A stretch of DNA of 64,000 bases from Macrosoma leucophasiata (GCA_036365455.1 JAWQUS010000027.1:20448501-20512500), one strand, 5' to 3'; shown: positions 21,371 to 33,020, numbered from the stretch's first letter. The notes: generated by a model from the letters alone, not told the origin. A program made the numbers and translations.

Positions 21371-21663
21371 ATGTGGCGAACAAGAATGCAGTGCACATTA
21401 ATAGGCGATAAAGTAATAATAATAGGCGAATGTTAAGTGATGACTGCAGCCTATAGACACATTAGACAACCACACAAAGACCAAGGTCAAAATGCAGATG
21501 CGTTACCACAAAGTGTTATGCCTCTGTGCCGGAAATTACAGAGCCGTACATTACCACCTGACCGGAACACGATAGTGCTGAACACTACCATTTAGCGGCA
21601 AGTATATTAAGTAATGCGGTGGTGCCTACGCCCGCGAGCTCCATCACTGGAGCTCTACCACCA
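21371..21663 (-). mobile_element. Bm1-like SINE with internal duplication
   Basis: Full-length minus-strand copy. A short duplication of an AATAGGCGA block lies at about 21400-21430, in the 3' region. Confidence 0.83.
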
Positions 21664-22469
21664 GTAAAAGCACACATAGCCCACCCCTCTCCCCAAGGGT
21701 GGGTATTCGTAACGCAGTTTCCTCCATCCACCGGACTGGAACACTGGCGCTAAAAGCTACCCGGCAAGTAAATTAGAGTGACCATTTAGTATTCTATTAT
21801 ATATATTACCATTTAGTTTATTATAGTGTGTTATAGAGCAGTAGCGTAGATATAGTCTTCAATAGCCAAGTACCTAGCTTTGGGTATTTTAGTTACAAAT
21901 GTTTGACTTTACTTAACGCTTTAAAGACCAAAAAGGCCTTTTAGACAGCGATATATTTTGTTTTGTTTTCCATTGAAATGAGCACTCAACTTGGTGAAGC
22001 CGTACGTAAAACCAGGTACGAAATAAACTAAAAAACCCCGTGCAAGCTACCGTTTTACACGCACCACAAACTGTGCACCTTTACTCACCACAATTTAAAA
22101 TATCGTAGGTGTGTAGTGGAATTTTGCACAAATTAAAACTGCACCCTCGGCCCTTCAATAACAAAGGTTTTATTTCCGTTCGAACAGTTTCAAGTTCAGT
22201 CCACCATAAACCTTCGTTTTCCGTTCGTTAATTGAAGCCCTGCCATAGGGTTGTTAGGTTTTAGTGAACCAGAAGACACTTCGAAAAATAGTTTATAGCG
22301 AAATAGAATATCACGTTAATAAAAAAATATTTCACAATCCCAAACAAAACACCCCAAATTGTGGGAGAACTGAAAAACTGAAAAATTAGGTACATGAAGA
22401 GTAGGCATAACCAAAAAAGTATGAAATTATAATCCTGTAATAACAGACACTCTATGAAGAAAGACAATA
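21664..22469. other. No gene recognised
   Basis: Non-repetitive in this window, AT-rich, no conserved exon seen. Confidence 0.4.
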
Positions 22470-22745
22470 CTCATTGCTCGAAAAGACGGAGGTTACCTTG
22501 AGAAGATTATCACCACAGGCAAAGTCCTGGGAAAGGGACCACGCGGGCGCAGCCCGATACGCTGGACGGATCAAATCCGTACCACTCTCAACAGAAAGAT
22601 GCACGAGGCCATACATACTGCCGAAAACCACATCCAATGGCGCACTATCGTCTGACAAAAAGTAATCCGTGGTCACGACCCTCAGTAGTGGGGAAAACGA
22701 CGCAAGGAGGATGAAGAAAATGTATTGAGGCTGCGGTTAAATATT
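22470..22745 (+). pseudogene. LINE ORF2 C-terminal fragment (RTE-like)
   Basis: Read with frame changes, the plus strand gives GKVLGKGPRGRSPIRWTDQI, then RKMHEA, then WRTIV and GHDPQ. This is the typical end of an RTE-like LINE: a GR.P.RW.D.I segment, a W-R segment and a short DPQ end. The RT and endonuclease domains are absent, consistent with 5' truncation. At least one frameshift and stops are present. A related scrap is at 11020-11130. Confidence 0.75.
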
Positions 22746-23689
22746 TGACAAATCCCTCAAGTCCCACTATGTATTTTGGTCCGAAATAAAATGATACATA
22801 TACGAGTATATTACATACTATTATCACTAACACGTTAGTTTTCTTTAGACTGTGCTATCATCCTAGAAGGCAAAAAGCTGTCTTGTACAGCTATTGCAAG
22901 AATATTCCAAATCTATGATCACCAAGTTTACTTTGCGATGCTAACAGGCACAAAAAAAGCAAATAGGACACGAAGGAAAACATCCTTTCATGCGCATACT
23001 TCAATAAGCCCACCAAGCGCCGCCTGAAAAAATATTCAACAATATGCAACACAGTAATTTTCCATCGAGCAATCTCGCCTCATTTCTCCTGCGTCGGGAT
23101 GAAAAAAAAGTTCATTCAGAGCCGCTCGGTATGTAGGCCGTCATCGCAATTACCGGACAGGAGCGCAATGTTGCCGGAAGGTGGATGTTGGGATGAGAGC
23201 AATTTTAAGTGCGTTCCTGGCTGAATATGAGGTTCCGTTAACAACGACTGATGGCAACTAGAAGTGTCCTAATATAAAGACGACTTGAGAGGTATCCAAA
23301 AATGGAAGGATAAATTTGTGGGGATACGATAAAAAAATTGTGAAGTAAGATTTTTTTTGGAGAAAATTGTAAATAAAAGTATATTTTTGACCTTATACTC
23401 GTATTTTGCTCCTCAATATTTAGAAATAGGACATTTATATTTGGTGCGAGAAGCAAAAAAATTATGTGTGTCTGGACGAACTGGTGAAAGTTTTGAACAG
23501 TAGAATTTCACTCGTACCATTCCACATCTCCAATTTCCAAATATAAAGGACCTTATATTAAGCAATGGGTCTGCTAAATTTGTAATTAATTTGAAAGGTT
23601 AACCTAAGACTCGCTCCTTAAATCGAAGCAAGATTATATTTTATGCGATTCAAGTTTTCCAAAGTGGGGAAATAGCTACTAGTTTAAAG
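22746..23689. other. No gene recognised
   Basis: Apparently unique. 23040-23230 is GC-richer than the flanks but has no conserved frame. Confidence 0.4.
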
Positions 23690-23875
23690 GCATAAACTCA
23701 TAGTAATCCGACTACTTAGAGTCGTAAGCTCCTCATTTCTCGCAATTATAAAATCTGTCTGTAGAGCCATTTGCGATCTCCGCAAAGGAATTGGGCCAGG
23801 ATTTCAGGACACAAGTCTATAAAATTTTAGTTTCCAATATTAATATATTTGCAGCTTATAGTACTAAGGGCTTAG
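23690..23875. repeat. Dispersed repeat, copy 1 (pair with 24715-24885)
   Basis: Shares with 24715-24885 the order CTCATTTC.CGCAATTATAAA, AATCTGTCTGT, AAGGAATTGGG.CAGGA and TTAGTTTCCAA. Divergence is substantial. Element class unknown. Confidence 0.55.
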
Positions 23876-24235
23876 AACAATTCTCTACGCCTGTTGAAAA
23901 GCAACGGACAATTTATTAATGATCATTGTTAAAAGGCAAACAATTCTATGACTACTGAAGTTTTAGGTGAAATTTGGGATAGGTATTATCTTTTCTTTGT
24001 AAATACTTTTTTGGCATCTATCTATTATTTACAGAAACACATTCGCATTTAAAATATCAAAAACTTCTCAAAACTTTGTTCACTCACAGAATCATGCGTT
24101 GTCTTAAATATATCAAAGTTTAATTATAAATTAGACTTTGAGTTTTGAGTTTCAAAAACGAAATTTGTATCTTCAAGCACTTCGCCAACTCCATAAAGCA
24201 AGAGATTTTATCAAATTCAATAAAATAAATATTTT
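23876..24235. other. No gene recognised
   Basis: The right end (CAAGAGATTTTATCAAATTC) resembles 24659-24690, suggesting this is more of the duplicated element interrupted by the LINE tail at 24236. Confidence 0.35.
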
Positions 24236-24335
24236 TTTATTTATTCAATCTTTATTGCCACAACATATAAAACATATGAGCAAATGGCGGACTTAACGCA
24301 AAAAGCGCTCTGTGCCAGTCAACCATTGGTAGTGA
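24236..24335 (-). mobile_element. 3' tail of a Jockey/CR1-type LINE
   Basis: A TTTATTTATTCAATCTTTAT start, then GGCGGACTTAACGC and TCTGTGCCAGTCAACC, is the reverse complement of the 3' untranslated end seen at 26140-26225 and 38715-38830. The coding part is missing. Confidence 0.6.
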
Positions 24336-24443
24336 GAGAAAAAAAAATGGTAGGCTGCATTAATCAACAATTATGAAAAAATAGCTTTATGTATAAGACT
24401 TAACACTATTATGTAAATTTATATACATTCTAATATTTATAAA

Positions 24444-24444
<1 letters not shown>

Positions 24445-24477
<33 letters not shown>
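24445..24477. repeat. (AT)n microsatellite
   Basis: An alternating AT tract of about 30 bases flanked by TGTATA/ATACAT. Confidence 0.9.
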
Positions 24478-24481
<4 letters not shown>

Positions 24482-24639
24482 AACTGACATAATACTAACA
24501 TTACGGTACTACAATATATATAAAGAAATTTAATAACTTTCTAGAAACGTCCATATGTTCTTCAATTACAGAATGACGTATTAATGTGTTCGCTTATTCC
24601 AACGTCTTTGGGTTTCGAGAAGCAATTTACATCTCAAGC

Positions 24640-24885
24640 AGTTCACTATCTCTATACAGCAAGAGATCTCATCAAAAACAATTTGAAATTTAATAACTTC
24701 CTAAACAGTTCGCTGCGAGGACTCACCGCAAAAGGCTGCTCATTTCCCGCAATTATAAATCTGTCTGTCGGGCCATCCGCGACCGCTAAGGAATTGGGTC
24801 AGGAGCGACGGTAGACGCTTAGTTTCCAACAATTTTACAGCTGCACAGATATTTGTAGTTCGTAGCACAAAAGTCCGTTATAATT
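24640..24885. repeat. Dispersed repeat, copy 2 with ORF remnant
   Basis: Paired with 23690-23875. A 76-codon plus-strand ORF (24584-24814) crosses it, with the stretch ARDLIKNNLKFNNF and no domain I recognise. It may be the end of an unknown TE protein. Confidence 0.45.
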
Positions 24886-25188
24886 TCATAAAGAACTCCT
24901 GAGTTATTACTGATACAAGTCCATAGTCCCTTAACTATTTGAATCACTTAAGTAAACGGTGAGGTTTCATACCTTCAATAAAAGTGTGTTCATCACTTAG
25001 TAATAAATAGCACAGTCTAAAGAAAACGAACCTGTGGTAATAGTGTCTTTATTTGATAACATGATATCTATACAAATAAATAAAATTGGAGTGTCCGTTT
25101 GTAATATAAGAATAACCGCTTTTAACTAAATACATATGTATGTATACACGGTACATAATATATACCAAAACAACATTTTTTACATTTT
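24886..25188. other. No gene recognised
   Basis: No support for a coding or RNA feature. Confidence 0.4.
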
Positions 25189-25440
25189 TTGTCTGTCTGT
25201 CTGTCTGTCTGTCTGTTTGGCGGGGCTAATCTTGGGAACGGCTGGACCGATTTTGACGGGACTTTACTGTATAGCTGATGTAATAAGGAGTAACTTTGGC
25301 TGCCCGCGACTTCGTCCGCGTGAGAATTTATGATTGTTCACTATCTACCCGGATGAAGTCGTGGACGTAGCTAGTATTAAAGTAGCCTAAGTTACTCCTT
25401 CCAGTCCATATGCGATGAAGAGTGATTGATACTTGGTCCA
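25189..25440. mobile_element. (TGTC)n-headed lepidopteran repeat remnant
   Basis: A (TGTC)n run at 25190-25216 is followed by GGCTGGACCGATTTTGACGG and TGCCCGCGACTTCGTCCGCG, word orders common in lepidopteran dispersed repeats. A related element is at 46015-46262. The class (Helitron-like or other) is not resolved. Confidence 0.55.
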
Positions 25441-25849
25441 AAACCTTTTCCAGTGCACATACTATAACGAAATAGCATCCATCTTCCGTTTATATTTATT
25501 TTGATAATGGATGTCAAATGTTGTGATCACTGTTTTCATTAAGGGTCTTCTTCCCCTTAGAAAAGCAATGTAAACAATAACATTTATCATGAAACTAGAG
25601 GTCTGTTTATACAACAGTATCGTTGATACAAAATATCTAGGGAAAATAAGAAAAACATGGTCATTTAAAAGGAGCACAGAGTTTTAATACAAACTGAGAT
25701 TCGTGACATTTTCCGGGGTGTATTTTTCCTAGTGTTCATGATGTAAAACAAAAAATAAACGGAAAACTTTCAGAGAAAAACTACGTTATTTTGGATTTAG
25801 GAAAATATTCCATACAGCCTTTCTTTACCTATTAATAACGGGGCCATTC
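25441..25849. other. No gene recognised
   Basis: AT-rich, apparently unique. Confidence 0.4.
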
Positions 25850-25962
25850 ATTATCTAACCAGAACGCGATAGTGTAAAACACTATCATTTAGCGGCAGAT
25901 AGTTTAGGCAATGCGGTGGTGCCTACGCCATCGAGTTCGTACACTGAAACTCTACCACTATG
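25850..25962 (-). mobile_element. Bm1-like SINE, 5' fragment
   Basis: Minus-strand head region only: GTGGTAGAGTTTCAGTG, GTAGGCACCACCGCATT and the CACTATCGCGTTCTGGTTAG box. Confidence 0.7.
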
Positions 25963-26107
25963 AACTACACTATACCACTATACCATATGTTTGTGTGAGT
26001 GTGACGTTTTCTAGTAGTTTCCATATAGTTCATATTTGTACTGTGACTATACTAACTACACATTATGCACCTCTTTCACTCATTTATATTTATCTTTGTG
26101 CTGTATT

Positions 26108-27270
26108 AGATGTAATGAATGAATGAATGAATGAACACCAGAAAATTTACAACAGTTATAATACAAAATAGCAATCAGTACAAAAGGCGGCCTTATCGCA
26201 AAGCTGCGATTTCTTCCAGGCAACCTTCGGGTCAGGAATAATAAAAAAAAAGAAAATTTAACGTCGGTAGGGTGTACTAATCACACAAATATATATAAAT
26301 ATTACAAACTTAACCAAAGTGGTAATGACCATTTGACAGAAGGATAAAAAAGAAAAACGTTGGGGTTCAGGGAAATTAAGAAAAGGGGATAGCAAGTGAG
26401 GAGTTAGAGAGATAAGTAGTATTGTTTGACTTTATTTTTAAAGGAAAGTATTGATTGAGCTTGACGAATTGTGATAGGTAAATTGTTCCACAAGTGGACA
26501 GCTTCTACAGTAAAAGATTTCGCATAGAATTGGGATGAATGTGAAGGAAAGTGAAGTCGAAGGTTTTTAGATCGTAAGGGAAGGGTTTGAGAGGAACAAA
26601 AAAACTGGAAGCGTTCTTTGAGATAAAGTGGAGCATTTGGATTGAATAGCACGCAGTATAAGAATGAAAGAATGTGTGTATCGCGGCGAAGACGGATTGG
26701 GAGCCACTTAAGCTTATTACGATAGTCGGAAATATGATCATATTTGCGCAATCCAAATATAAACCGTATGAAAAAATTTTGAAGACGCTCAAGTTTATTA
26801 AGTTGCTCCTGGGACAAATCGAGGTAGCAGACGTCAGCATAATCAAGAATAGGAAAGAGTAAAGAATGTGCAAGCGCAATTTTTGTAGGGATGGCCAGAA
26901 AACCACGCAGTCTCCTAAGAGAACCAACTGTCGCAAACACCTTCCTGCTAACTTCGGTAATTTGTGGTGCCCATAAGAGATGGCAATCAAATGTGATGCC
27001 CAGGTTTTTCACTGGTTTGCTATATGGAATATTAACACCATCCAAATAAAGTACAGGCAAGTTATCCTAGTCTGTTTTATGTATCATACGTGAACTGCCG
27101 ATAATAATAGCTTTCGATTTCTGCGGATTTACGTTTAATCCATGAGAACGGCTCCAAAGTGAGATATGAGCTAGATCAATATTTAATGAGTTTATAGAGA
27201 TGTAAGTATCTTTTATTTTTGCTATGCAGCTATGTAGGCGTAACTGGCAGCTTGGAGTTCGTGATGTCAC
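26108..27270 (-). pseudogene. Jockey/CR1-type LINE, 3' part
   Basis: This is the 3' portion of a non-LTR retrotransposon reverse transcriptase. From about 27258 the minus strand begins just after the catalytic Asp-Asp region (INSLNIDLAHISLWS, then SHGLNVNPQKSKAIIIG). After one in-frame UAG at 27067-27069 it continues as an open 218-codon frame to 26404: KNLGITFD, RLRGFLAIPTKIALAHSLLF, LDYADVCY, LERLQNFFIRFIFGLRKYDH, RLRRDTHILSFLY, and the end FKNKVKQYYLSL. The 3' UTR contains GGCGGCCTTATCGC and TTCTTCCAGGCAACC, and the tail is a (TTCA)n run (plus strand 26114-26134, AATG repeats). The endonuclease and catalytic RT motifs are absent through 5' truncation. With only one stop in about 280 codons, it is one of the better preserved LINE copies here. 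Confidence 0.88.
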
Positions 27271-27336
27271 GAACCATTCACGGCCCTATCAGAATACCAG
27301 CGCTGTAGTTCATGCTACAGCATCTTGCTGAAGGAC

Positions 27337-27557
27337 TTATTACACGGCACGGCATTCATAGTCCGGCAGAAAGGGTGGGCGTGGCCTCGCGCCGGGTTGC
27401 CGCTTATTACACTATCCGGTCGACAGCGCCCTAACTCAATCACAGTACAAATACACGGGCCGCTCCGGTCGCCCTAATTAGGGCCCTAACTCCCCTAAAT
27501 GTTATTACACTACCCTGACCCTTGCTATCGTACCCTGAATACCGTGCCGTGTAATAA
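27337..27557. mobile_element. MITE with TTATTACACGGCACGGCATT TIRs
   Basis: A 22-bp TIR at 27337-27358 is mirrored at 27536-27557 with one mismatch. The interior is GC-rich (GTCCGGCAGAAAGGGTGGGC, CCTGACCCTTGC) and non-coding. Confidence 0.8.
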
Positions 27558-27959
27558 AGCCATGATATAGGAGCAATTTTTTTTATGTTTTATATGTTTT
27601 GTAGTATGTAGTAGTAATTTTAAGTGTAAGCCAAGTAATACATCCTTTTCTTTCTTTCTTTCACTAGTCAAGGTACAATATCTGCGACTAGCCAGCAATC
27701 CACTGCACCGCGGTTACAAATAACATTTCAGTCGACAATTTTTCGCATGCTTCAATGCGTAACAACAATGAAAAAATGCTTGTAGTAATGCATTATTACC
27801 AGCGAGTAGCAGCAATTTCTCGTTCTGATAAGGAACCATATTCGATGGCACTTAAATAATAAAAAAATTGTTTCCGAATGTTTGTCACCGGAAACCAGAA
27901 AGAATGGTCGATTGATGTTTTGTACACAATGTCATGTACACATTTCTTCTATATATAAT
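27558..27959. other. No gene recognised
   Basis: 27660-27840 is non-repetitive here. No coding evidence. Confidence 0.4.
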
Positions 27960-28230
27960 ATAATAATAATGGCAACCCATTATACGTCCCACTGCTGGGC
28001 ACGAGTCTCTCCCCTTTTTGGGGGGAGGCCTGGAGCCCCTTCCACCACGCTGCTCCAATGCGGATTGGTGGAGGTGGGCCACATCCGATAGTGGGTTAGT
28101 GGCCAACCCATTATCGGATGTTTTCAAACCGCCCATAAGGCCTCCGACAAGGTTTAACGACTGCTATCCATCGATAGCAACCGGGACCGACGGCTCAACG
28201 TGCCCTCCGAAGCACGGAAAATTTCTTCTA
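27960..28230 (-). mobile_element. SINE with CCCAGCAGTGGGACG tail
   Basis: Minus-strand element ending GTGCCCAGCAGTGGGACG, then TAATGGGTTGCCATTATTAT. This tail is shared with the 5S-derived SINE at 9838-10015. The body contains CCTCCACCAATCCGCATTGG and GGTTGGCCACTAACCCACTA, familiar from lepidopteran SINEs. Confidence 0.7.
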
Positions 28231-28586
28231 TACATGGTGTTAAATCATCGATTATAGAACAAGGAAGGCTGATTAGTCTCTGTGTTAAATATACTTTAAT
28301 TGTTTGTATTTCCCTTTCTTTACGCCGAATCTTCCGCTAGTGCAGTCAGTCAAAGGAAACAATGGTCGTCAAACTCGAATATGGCGGTACCTAGTAGCTA
28401 CAATAACGCGGGATGGCCAGCAGCGTCCCGTGAAAAACTTTCGCCACTGCAATCGCCAATTCGTTTGCAAAGCGAGGCTCTTATGGCATATTCTACCCTA
28501 ATGAAGTACAACCCTGTTGTGAGCATCTTACGGGAAGGCTTTTCAGTAGTGAATGCCTTTTGGCTGAAGAGATGATGATGATTTTT
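28231..28586. other. No gene; unassigned ORF
   Basis: A 91-codon plus-strand ORF (28300-28575) has no motif I recognise. The region is GC-richer than average and could be an old transposon fragment. Confidence 0.3.
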
Positions 28587-28849
28587 TTTCTATGTTATGA
28601 AAGTGGCAAACAAGCATGCAGTTCGCATTGATGTTAAGTGATTACTGCAGCCTATAGACACCCACACAAACACCAGAGGTCAAAATACAGATGCGTTACC
28701 ACTTTAGAGGCCTAAGGTGTTATGCCTCTGTGCCGGAAATTACACGGCCGTACATTACCACCTGACCGGAACACGATAGTGCTGAAGTATATTAGGTAAT
28801 GCGGTGGTGCCTACGCCCGCGAGCTCCGTCACTGGAGCTCTACCACCAG
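28587..28849 (-). mobile_element. Bm1-like SINE with internal deletion
   Basis: Minus-strand copy lacking the GCCGCTAAATGGTAGTG block between GTGCTGAA and GTATATTAGG. Both ends are otherwise intact. Confidence 0.83.
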
Positions 28850-29062
28850 CGATGATGAACTTCGTTACATTACAAACACAACTTTATAATCAACAATGTC
28901 CTACCAAAATAGATCACCTACAGGTTCATGGATGGGTAGCAATGACGTCATGACGGAGGGTCTGACCCGCGACCTGTCCCGATATAGGTCACTAATTATA
29001 GCCACCCGGGATGTAGGGTGACATGGATTAATGTTTCAATATTGTCTTTGTAATTGGATACC

Positions 29063-29200
29063 TCAGAGCATAGAGCAACGCGGGCAACGGCCGCGGCGGA
29101 CCGGAGAGGAGTAGCCATAGCGTATATTACCGATGCAAAACAGTCTGCCATTTTTTGCGGGGGGGAAATGCGTGTGACACACACACACACTACAAACGCA
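29063..29200. mobile_element. MITE family C, left-end fragment
   Basis: CATAGAGCAACGCGGGC, GGCCGCGGCGGACCGGAGAG and the TGCGGGGGGGAAATGCGTG block match 8475-8620. The right half is missing and a SINE fragment follows. Confidence 0.75.
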
Positions 29201-29212
29201 TACATACAACCG

Positions 29213-29290
29213 TACATTACCACCTGACCGGAACACGATAGTGCTGAGGTAATGCGGTGGTGCGTACGCCCTAGAGCTCTACCACCAGTT
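29213..29290 (-). mobile_element. Bm1-like SINE, deleted 5' fragment
   Basis: CCGTACATTACCACCTGACC joins directly to GGTAATGCGGTGGTGC and ends CTCTACCACCAG. Much of the centre is missing. Confidence 0.75.
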
Positions 29291-29346
29291 CTAGGCGTAC
29301 TTTGTAGAAAGTATAGTCGTAGTGCGGTCTGAGAATCTCACCCTAA
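29291..29346. mobile_element. MITE family D, right-end fragment
   Basis: TTCTAGGCGTACTTTG then AGTCGTAGTGCGGTCTGAGA and TCTCACCCT match the right end of 9561-9704. It directly abuts the SINE fragment. Confidence 0.7.
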
Positions 29347-29904
29347 GAGTGTTTGTAATGGAGTTTCATAGAGAGCATAGACAGTGACCAGTGAACAGTA
29401 AACAGTGACCACATGAATTCTGAGCACCTATTCTCAGAGGATGTTAAATTTATCCAAAAGAAGCTCCCGTCCAATATTCTGATGATTTAGAAGAAATCTA
29501 ACCTCATGACGGCTGTCTGAAAATTTTGACCGCTTCCTAAAGGGCGCGGCTCTATATAGATTTTTCTTCACAGATTTGGCGGAAATACTGAAAAGGGGAC
29601 TAGTTATCCCCCAAACTCAAACCTGACGCGCTCGAGCAAAGAATCCCTTCTTGGGGTGCCTTACTACGAGTACTACAACAGCATCATATTACACGGTACT
29701 GGTCAACAATGAACCAATCTCGCACACAATAGAACAGTTGTCGCCTCTCTTGAGTTAATTAAACACGGTACGAGACCGGCCGCCGTTATTGTTGGCGAGT
29801 CTGAGTGGTCGAAACTTGATTGGCGAACGATATGTTAAGGATTGTGAAATTGATACTAATTGAAAAATAAAACAATAGGCGAAGCTCGAGTGTTTGTACA
29901 GTCA
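29347..29904. other. No gene recognised
   Basis: No ORF, RNA gene or repeat match. Confidence 0.4.
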
Positions 29905-30042
29905 CATCTTTTTACAATACATACACAAACACCCAGCACACACGAAACAAATATCAGTAGGCCATACAAATATTTGTCCCGGTGCAGGGATCGAACCCTT
30001 CGAATCAAACAGTCATCTCACATCGCTGGACTAACCGGGTCG
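29905..30042 (-). mobile_element. tRNA-derived SINE, family T2
   Basis: Minus-strand copy related to 13375-13545: A-box region TTAGTCCAGCGATGTGAGAT, B box GGGTTCGATCCCTGCACC, then ATTTGTATGGCC. The copy is shortened by a few bases next to the B box. Confidence 0.65.
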
Positions 30043-30100
30043 TCAAAATCCATGTGAATTGCAAGCAGGCAGATTTGCCACCTTCATTACATAAAAAAAA
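30043..30100 (+). mobile_element. Bm1-like SINE, 3' tail only
   Basis: AAATCCATGTGAATTGCA, then ATTTGCCACC and TTCATTACATAAAAAAAA; only the last about 55 bp. A (TCTG)n run follows at 30110-30130. Confidence 0.65.
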
Positions 30101-30130
30101 CGTGCTTCCGTCTGTCTGTCTGTCTGTCTG

Positions 30131-31015
30131 ATAAGGTAATAGCAAATCCTAAATTGTACGGCAGCCTGAGAAAGACAACAGTGAACCAATATCGCACACA
30201 ATAGAACCTTTGTCGCTTAAAATATTTTGAAAATCTAAATATCACTTAATCGTACTCCAGAAATCGTACCCTGCATAGTAGAAAGAAAGAAAGGAATAGT
30301 TTCTTTTTTGACACGCACAACGCATCACTAAATACCTAAATAGACATGCTCAATAACTAAGCTAAAAGTTACATGAATATCAAATTTCATACTCAACCGA
30401 CTCTCTAAGGAGAGTAGAGAGAGATTTATTACATCAATAACTTGGGGTTTCAAGAGATAGCCAACTTTTAAAGCACACGTACACTGTCATCGAATCGTCA
30501 AGTTTCAAATAAAGGATTTAGAATGCTGGATCGTCAGAGGATGTCTCACATCTATGCCATTAGCGCGTTTTTCATCAAGCATGCAGTTCACATGAGATGT
30601 GACTACTGCAGAAGCTGCAGCCTGTAAATATCTACACAAAACCCCATGGAGATGGAGATCCCAATGGCCTAAGTTGGCTTTGTGACAGTTCTTACGGAGC
30701 CTTGACTAGAAAAGTAATTTTCGTAGCTCAATGTAACTAATTAATTAACATCAGAGAGTGAAGTGATGATGCGATGATTCTTAAGCCTTAAAGTTAAAAC
30801 TTTCTGAGATAAGAAACCTGTGCATCAATTTCTTGGAGATTTTAGAGATTTATCTTTGAAAATTAACGAAATAAACAGTTGGAGACATTTATTTTGTAGT
30901 TCATTTGTTAACGTGTGTAGCACATTACGTTTTTTAATATAATGTGCTGTAGGTTGGAAATAAGCATATAGTTTACAGCGAAAAGAGTTATCTATTTTAC
31001 CCAATTTATTTCAGT
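30131..31015. other. Mostly unique; SINE scrap
   Basis: 30565-30700 holds a decayed minus-strand Bm1-like SINE scrap (AAGCATGCAGTTCACAT, GCAGCCTGTAAATATCTACA). No gene. Confidence 0.45.
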
Positions 31016-31140
31016 AGAACAGTTCAAAGTTTACATGGATGTTAAATGATGACTGCAGCTCAAAGAGAGCGATACAAAAACCAGAGGTCAAAATGCAGAT
31101 GCGGTTATGTCACTGTGGTAGTTATTACGGGGCCATTCAC
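31016..31140 (-). mobile_element. Bm1-like SINE fragment, diverged
   Basis: TTTACATGGATGTTAAATGA, GACTGCAG, AGAGGTCAAAATGCAGATGC and GGTAGTTATTACGGGGCC on the plus strand are the 3' half of a minus-strand copy. Confidence 0.65.
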
Positions 31141-32780
31141 TGTTATACGTTCTGTGTAATACTAAATTTTGAAGAGCTTCATATCATACCTATATTTCAT
31201 CGGATATCTGAGGCATATAATAGGCTTGAATGCCTCAATTCAATTTATTTGGCCCATGTGAAGTTAAAATTATGAGTTGCAGTTGCGCGAACTTGTCAAC
31301 ATTAATCAAACACTTTGAAACATGTTCTGGTAATCTTATCAATTGCCTGCAAATCAAAACTAATACTTTAGAAACCATACTTCAGAAACAGCAGCAATGT
31401 ATGAACTGCTACGTCAAAGAAACTGAAGCAGATATTTCGCTTCAGAACGATACTAAATTTAAACGCACTAGTCGCCAAGGTGTGTACGAGCCATGAACGT
31501 TAGACGTGACACGAGAAATATAAGAATCGCGCATCATGCAATAGAAGTGAAGCTTGTACATACAGTTTGTGTAAGTGAACTCCTAAATGTCTAGAAAGTA
31601 ATATCAAAGGGTGAGTTTACTTTCAGAACTTCACAGTTCCCTTAATAAATTATATTTAGAAATCGAACGGAAATGACAATTTTACATTGGCAGGCTAATG
31701 CGAATTTCATATCTATTCGACTGCGATAAAAAAAAATATTTTTTGGTTTCGTTTCTTTCAAGGTTCACTTTGTACAAACTACAAACAAACGAAACAAAGT
31801 GAATCAATTTAGTATAAGTTCATAAATTGAATCGCAATATGGCGTCTTCATATTCTTTGTAAGGTCTGAGTGATGTACTCGATGGCTGAGTAATGGCAAT
31901 CTATATACCTATTTTTTAATAAAACTCGTCAGTCATTGTGAATTGCTTAGAAAATCGGGATGGGGAGTGGCACCATCTTGAAATTATGGGTGATTGGTTT
32001 TTTTATTTTTATTTATATCTCGTAATCGTAAACTAAGAAAGAATATTAGAACTGGTATACAAAGACGACCGCACGGTGGCCCTAATGTACCTACGGCCTC
32101 GTAATTTCGGCCTAATTTGTTTAGACAAACATTTGTCATCAGCACATTTATTCTGGTGCTGTGAGGCTGACCGGATTTTTTTATGTAAGTGCCACAAAAA
32201 GGGGATATATTTTCTGACATAACACATAGCACATATTATTATTCTTATTGCGATAGTGTCAAGTAGCATATATCTATAAATTTAGGAGAAATTGTTTTGT
32301 AAAATGAACTGCATGCTTGTTGGCAACTTTTTATAGGTAGGTTTATACGAGTAAGTGGTAAGTAGGTACAGACGGGTAAATCTCTGCATCTAAACGGCCA
32401 GTCTCAGATAGTAAAAGTCGGTGGATACCCATAGGTACCGTTCGCTCTAGAATATAATGCAAGCAGCTTGTTCATAATACATAGACGTATTACACTAGCA
32501 ATTTTCAAGCACATCCTCACCTTTAACACGCGCTCGTAAAAGATCACGGAGTGCTATTCAGCCGTACCCCCTTCGCCTGTTTTGCTTTGAATGGAACTCC
32601 CTTTATAGCTAATCGATAATAGCATCCTGTGATGCGACTCCATTACACAACGACGCGGCACACATATTTTAAGAAAACAAAGCAGCGAGGTACTTGAAAT
32701 TAAAATATTAAGTAGTTGATGGTAAATTACGTTTAGGTAACTCTTATCTCATCGAGTCGATGTGATAGGTATCTAGAGAT
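31141..32780. other. No gene recognised
   Basis: About 1.6 kb. I see no conserved exon or repeat apart from a GAACTGCATGCTTGTTGGCA SINE scrap near 32306. ORFs of about 80 codons here lack motifs. Confidence 0.4.
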
Positions 32781-33020
32781 GGTGCGACCGCCTATCGACA
32801 TAGCTATTGTCGTTGTCATTGCTGTCAAATTTTCATGTCGATTTTTGCTTTAACTAAATATGTAACAATAATCGAAATAATCTACAATTATTGCTTGTTT
32901 CTCACCTACGAAAGCAAGAAAAACGATCAGACTATCACTTCTCCTTTTAAAGGAGCTACGAATCGACATTAAAATTTGACAGCAATGACAACGACAATTG
33001 CAATGTCGTTAGGCCGCACC
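32781..33020. mobile_element. MITE with ~60-bp TIRs
   Basis: Left end GGTGCGACCGCCTATCGACA, then TTGTCGTTGTCATTGCTGTC; the right end mirrors it to GGCCGCACC at 33020, with a few mismatches over about 60 bp. Element about 240 bp, AT-rich centre. Confidence 0.82.

Noticed and set aside
24965..24995. Minus-strand stretch resembling the end of an upstream AGAP exon followed by GT
   Set aside because: It lies downstream of the recognised exons on the minus strand, the wrong side for an upstream exon, and the match is only a few residues.
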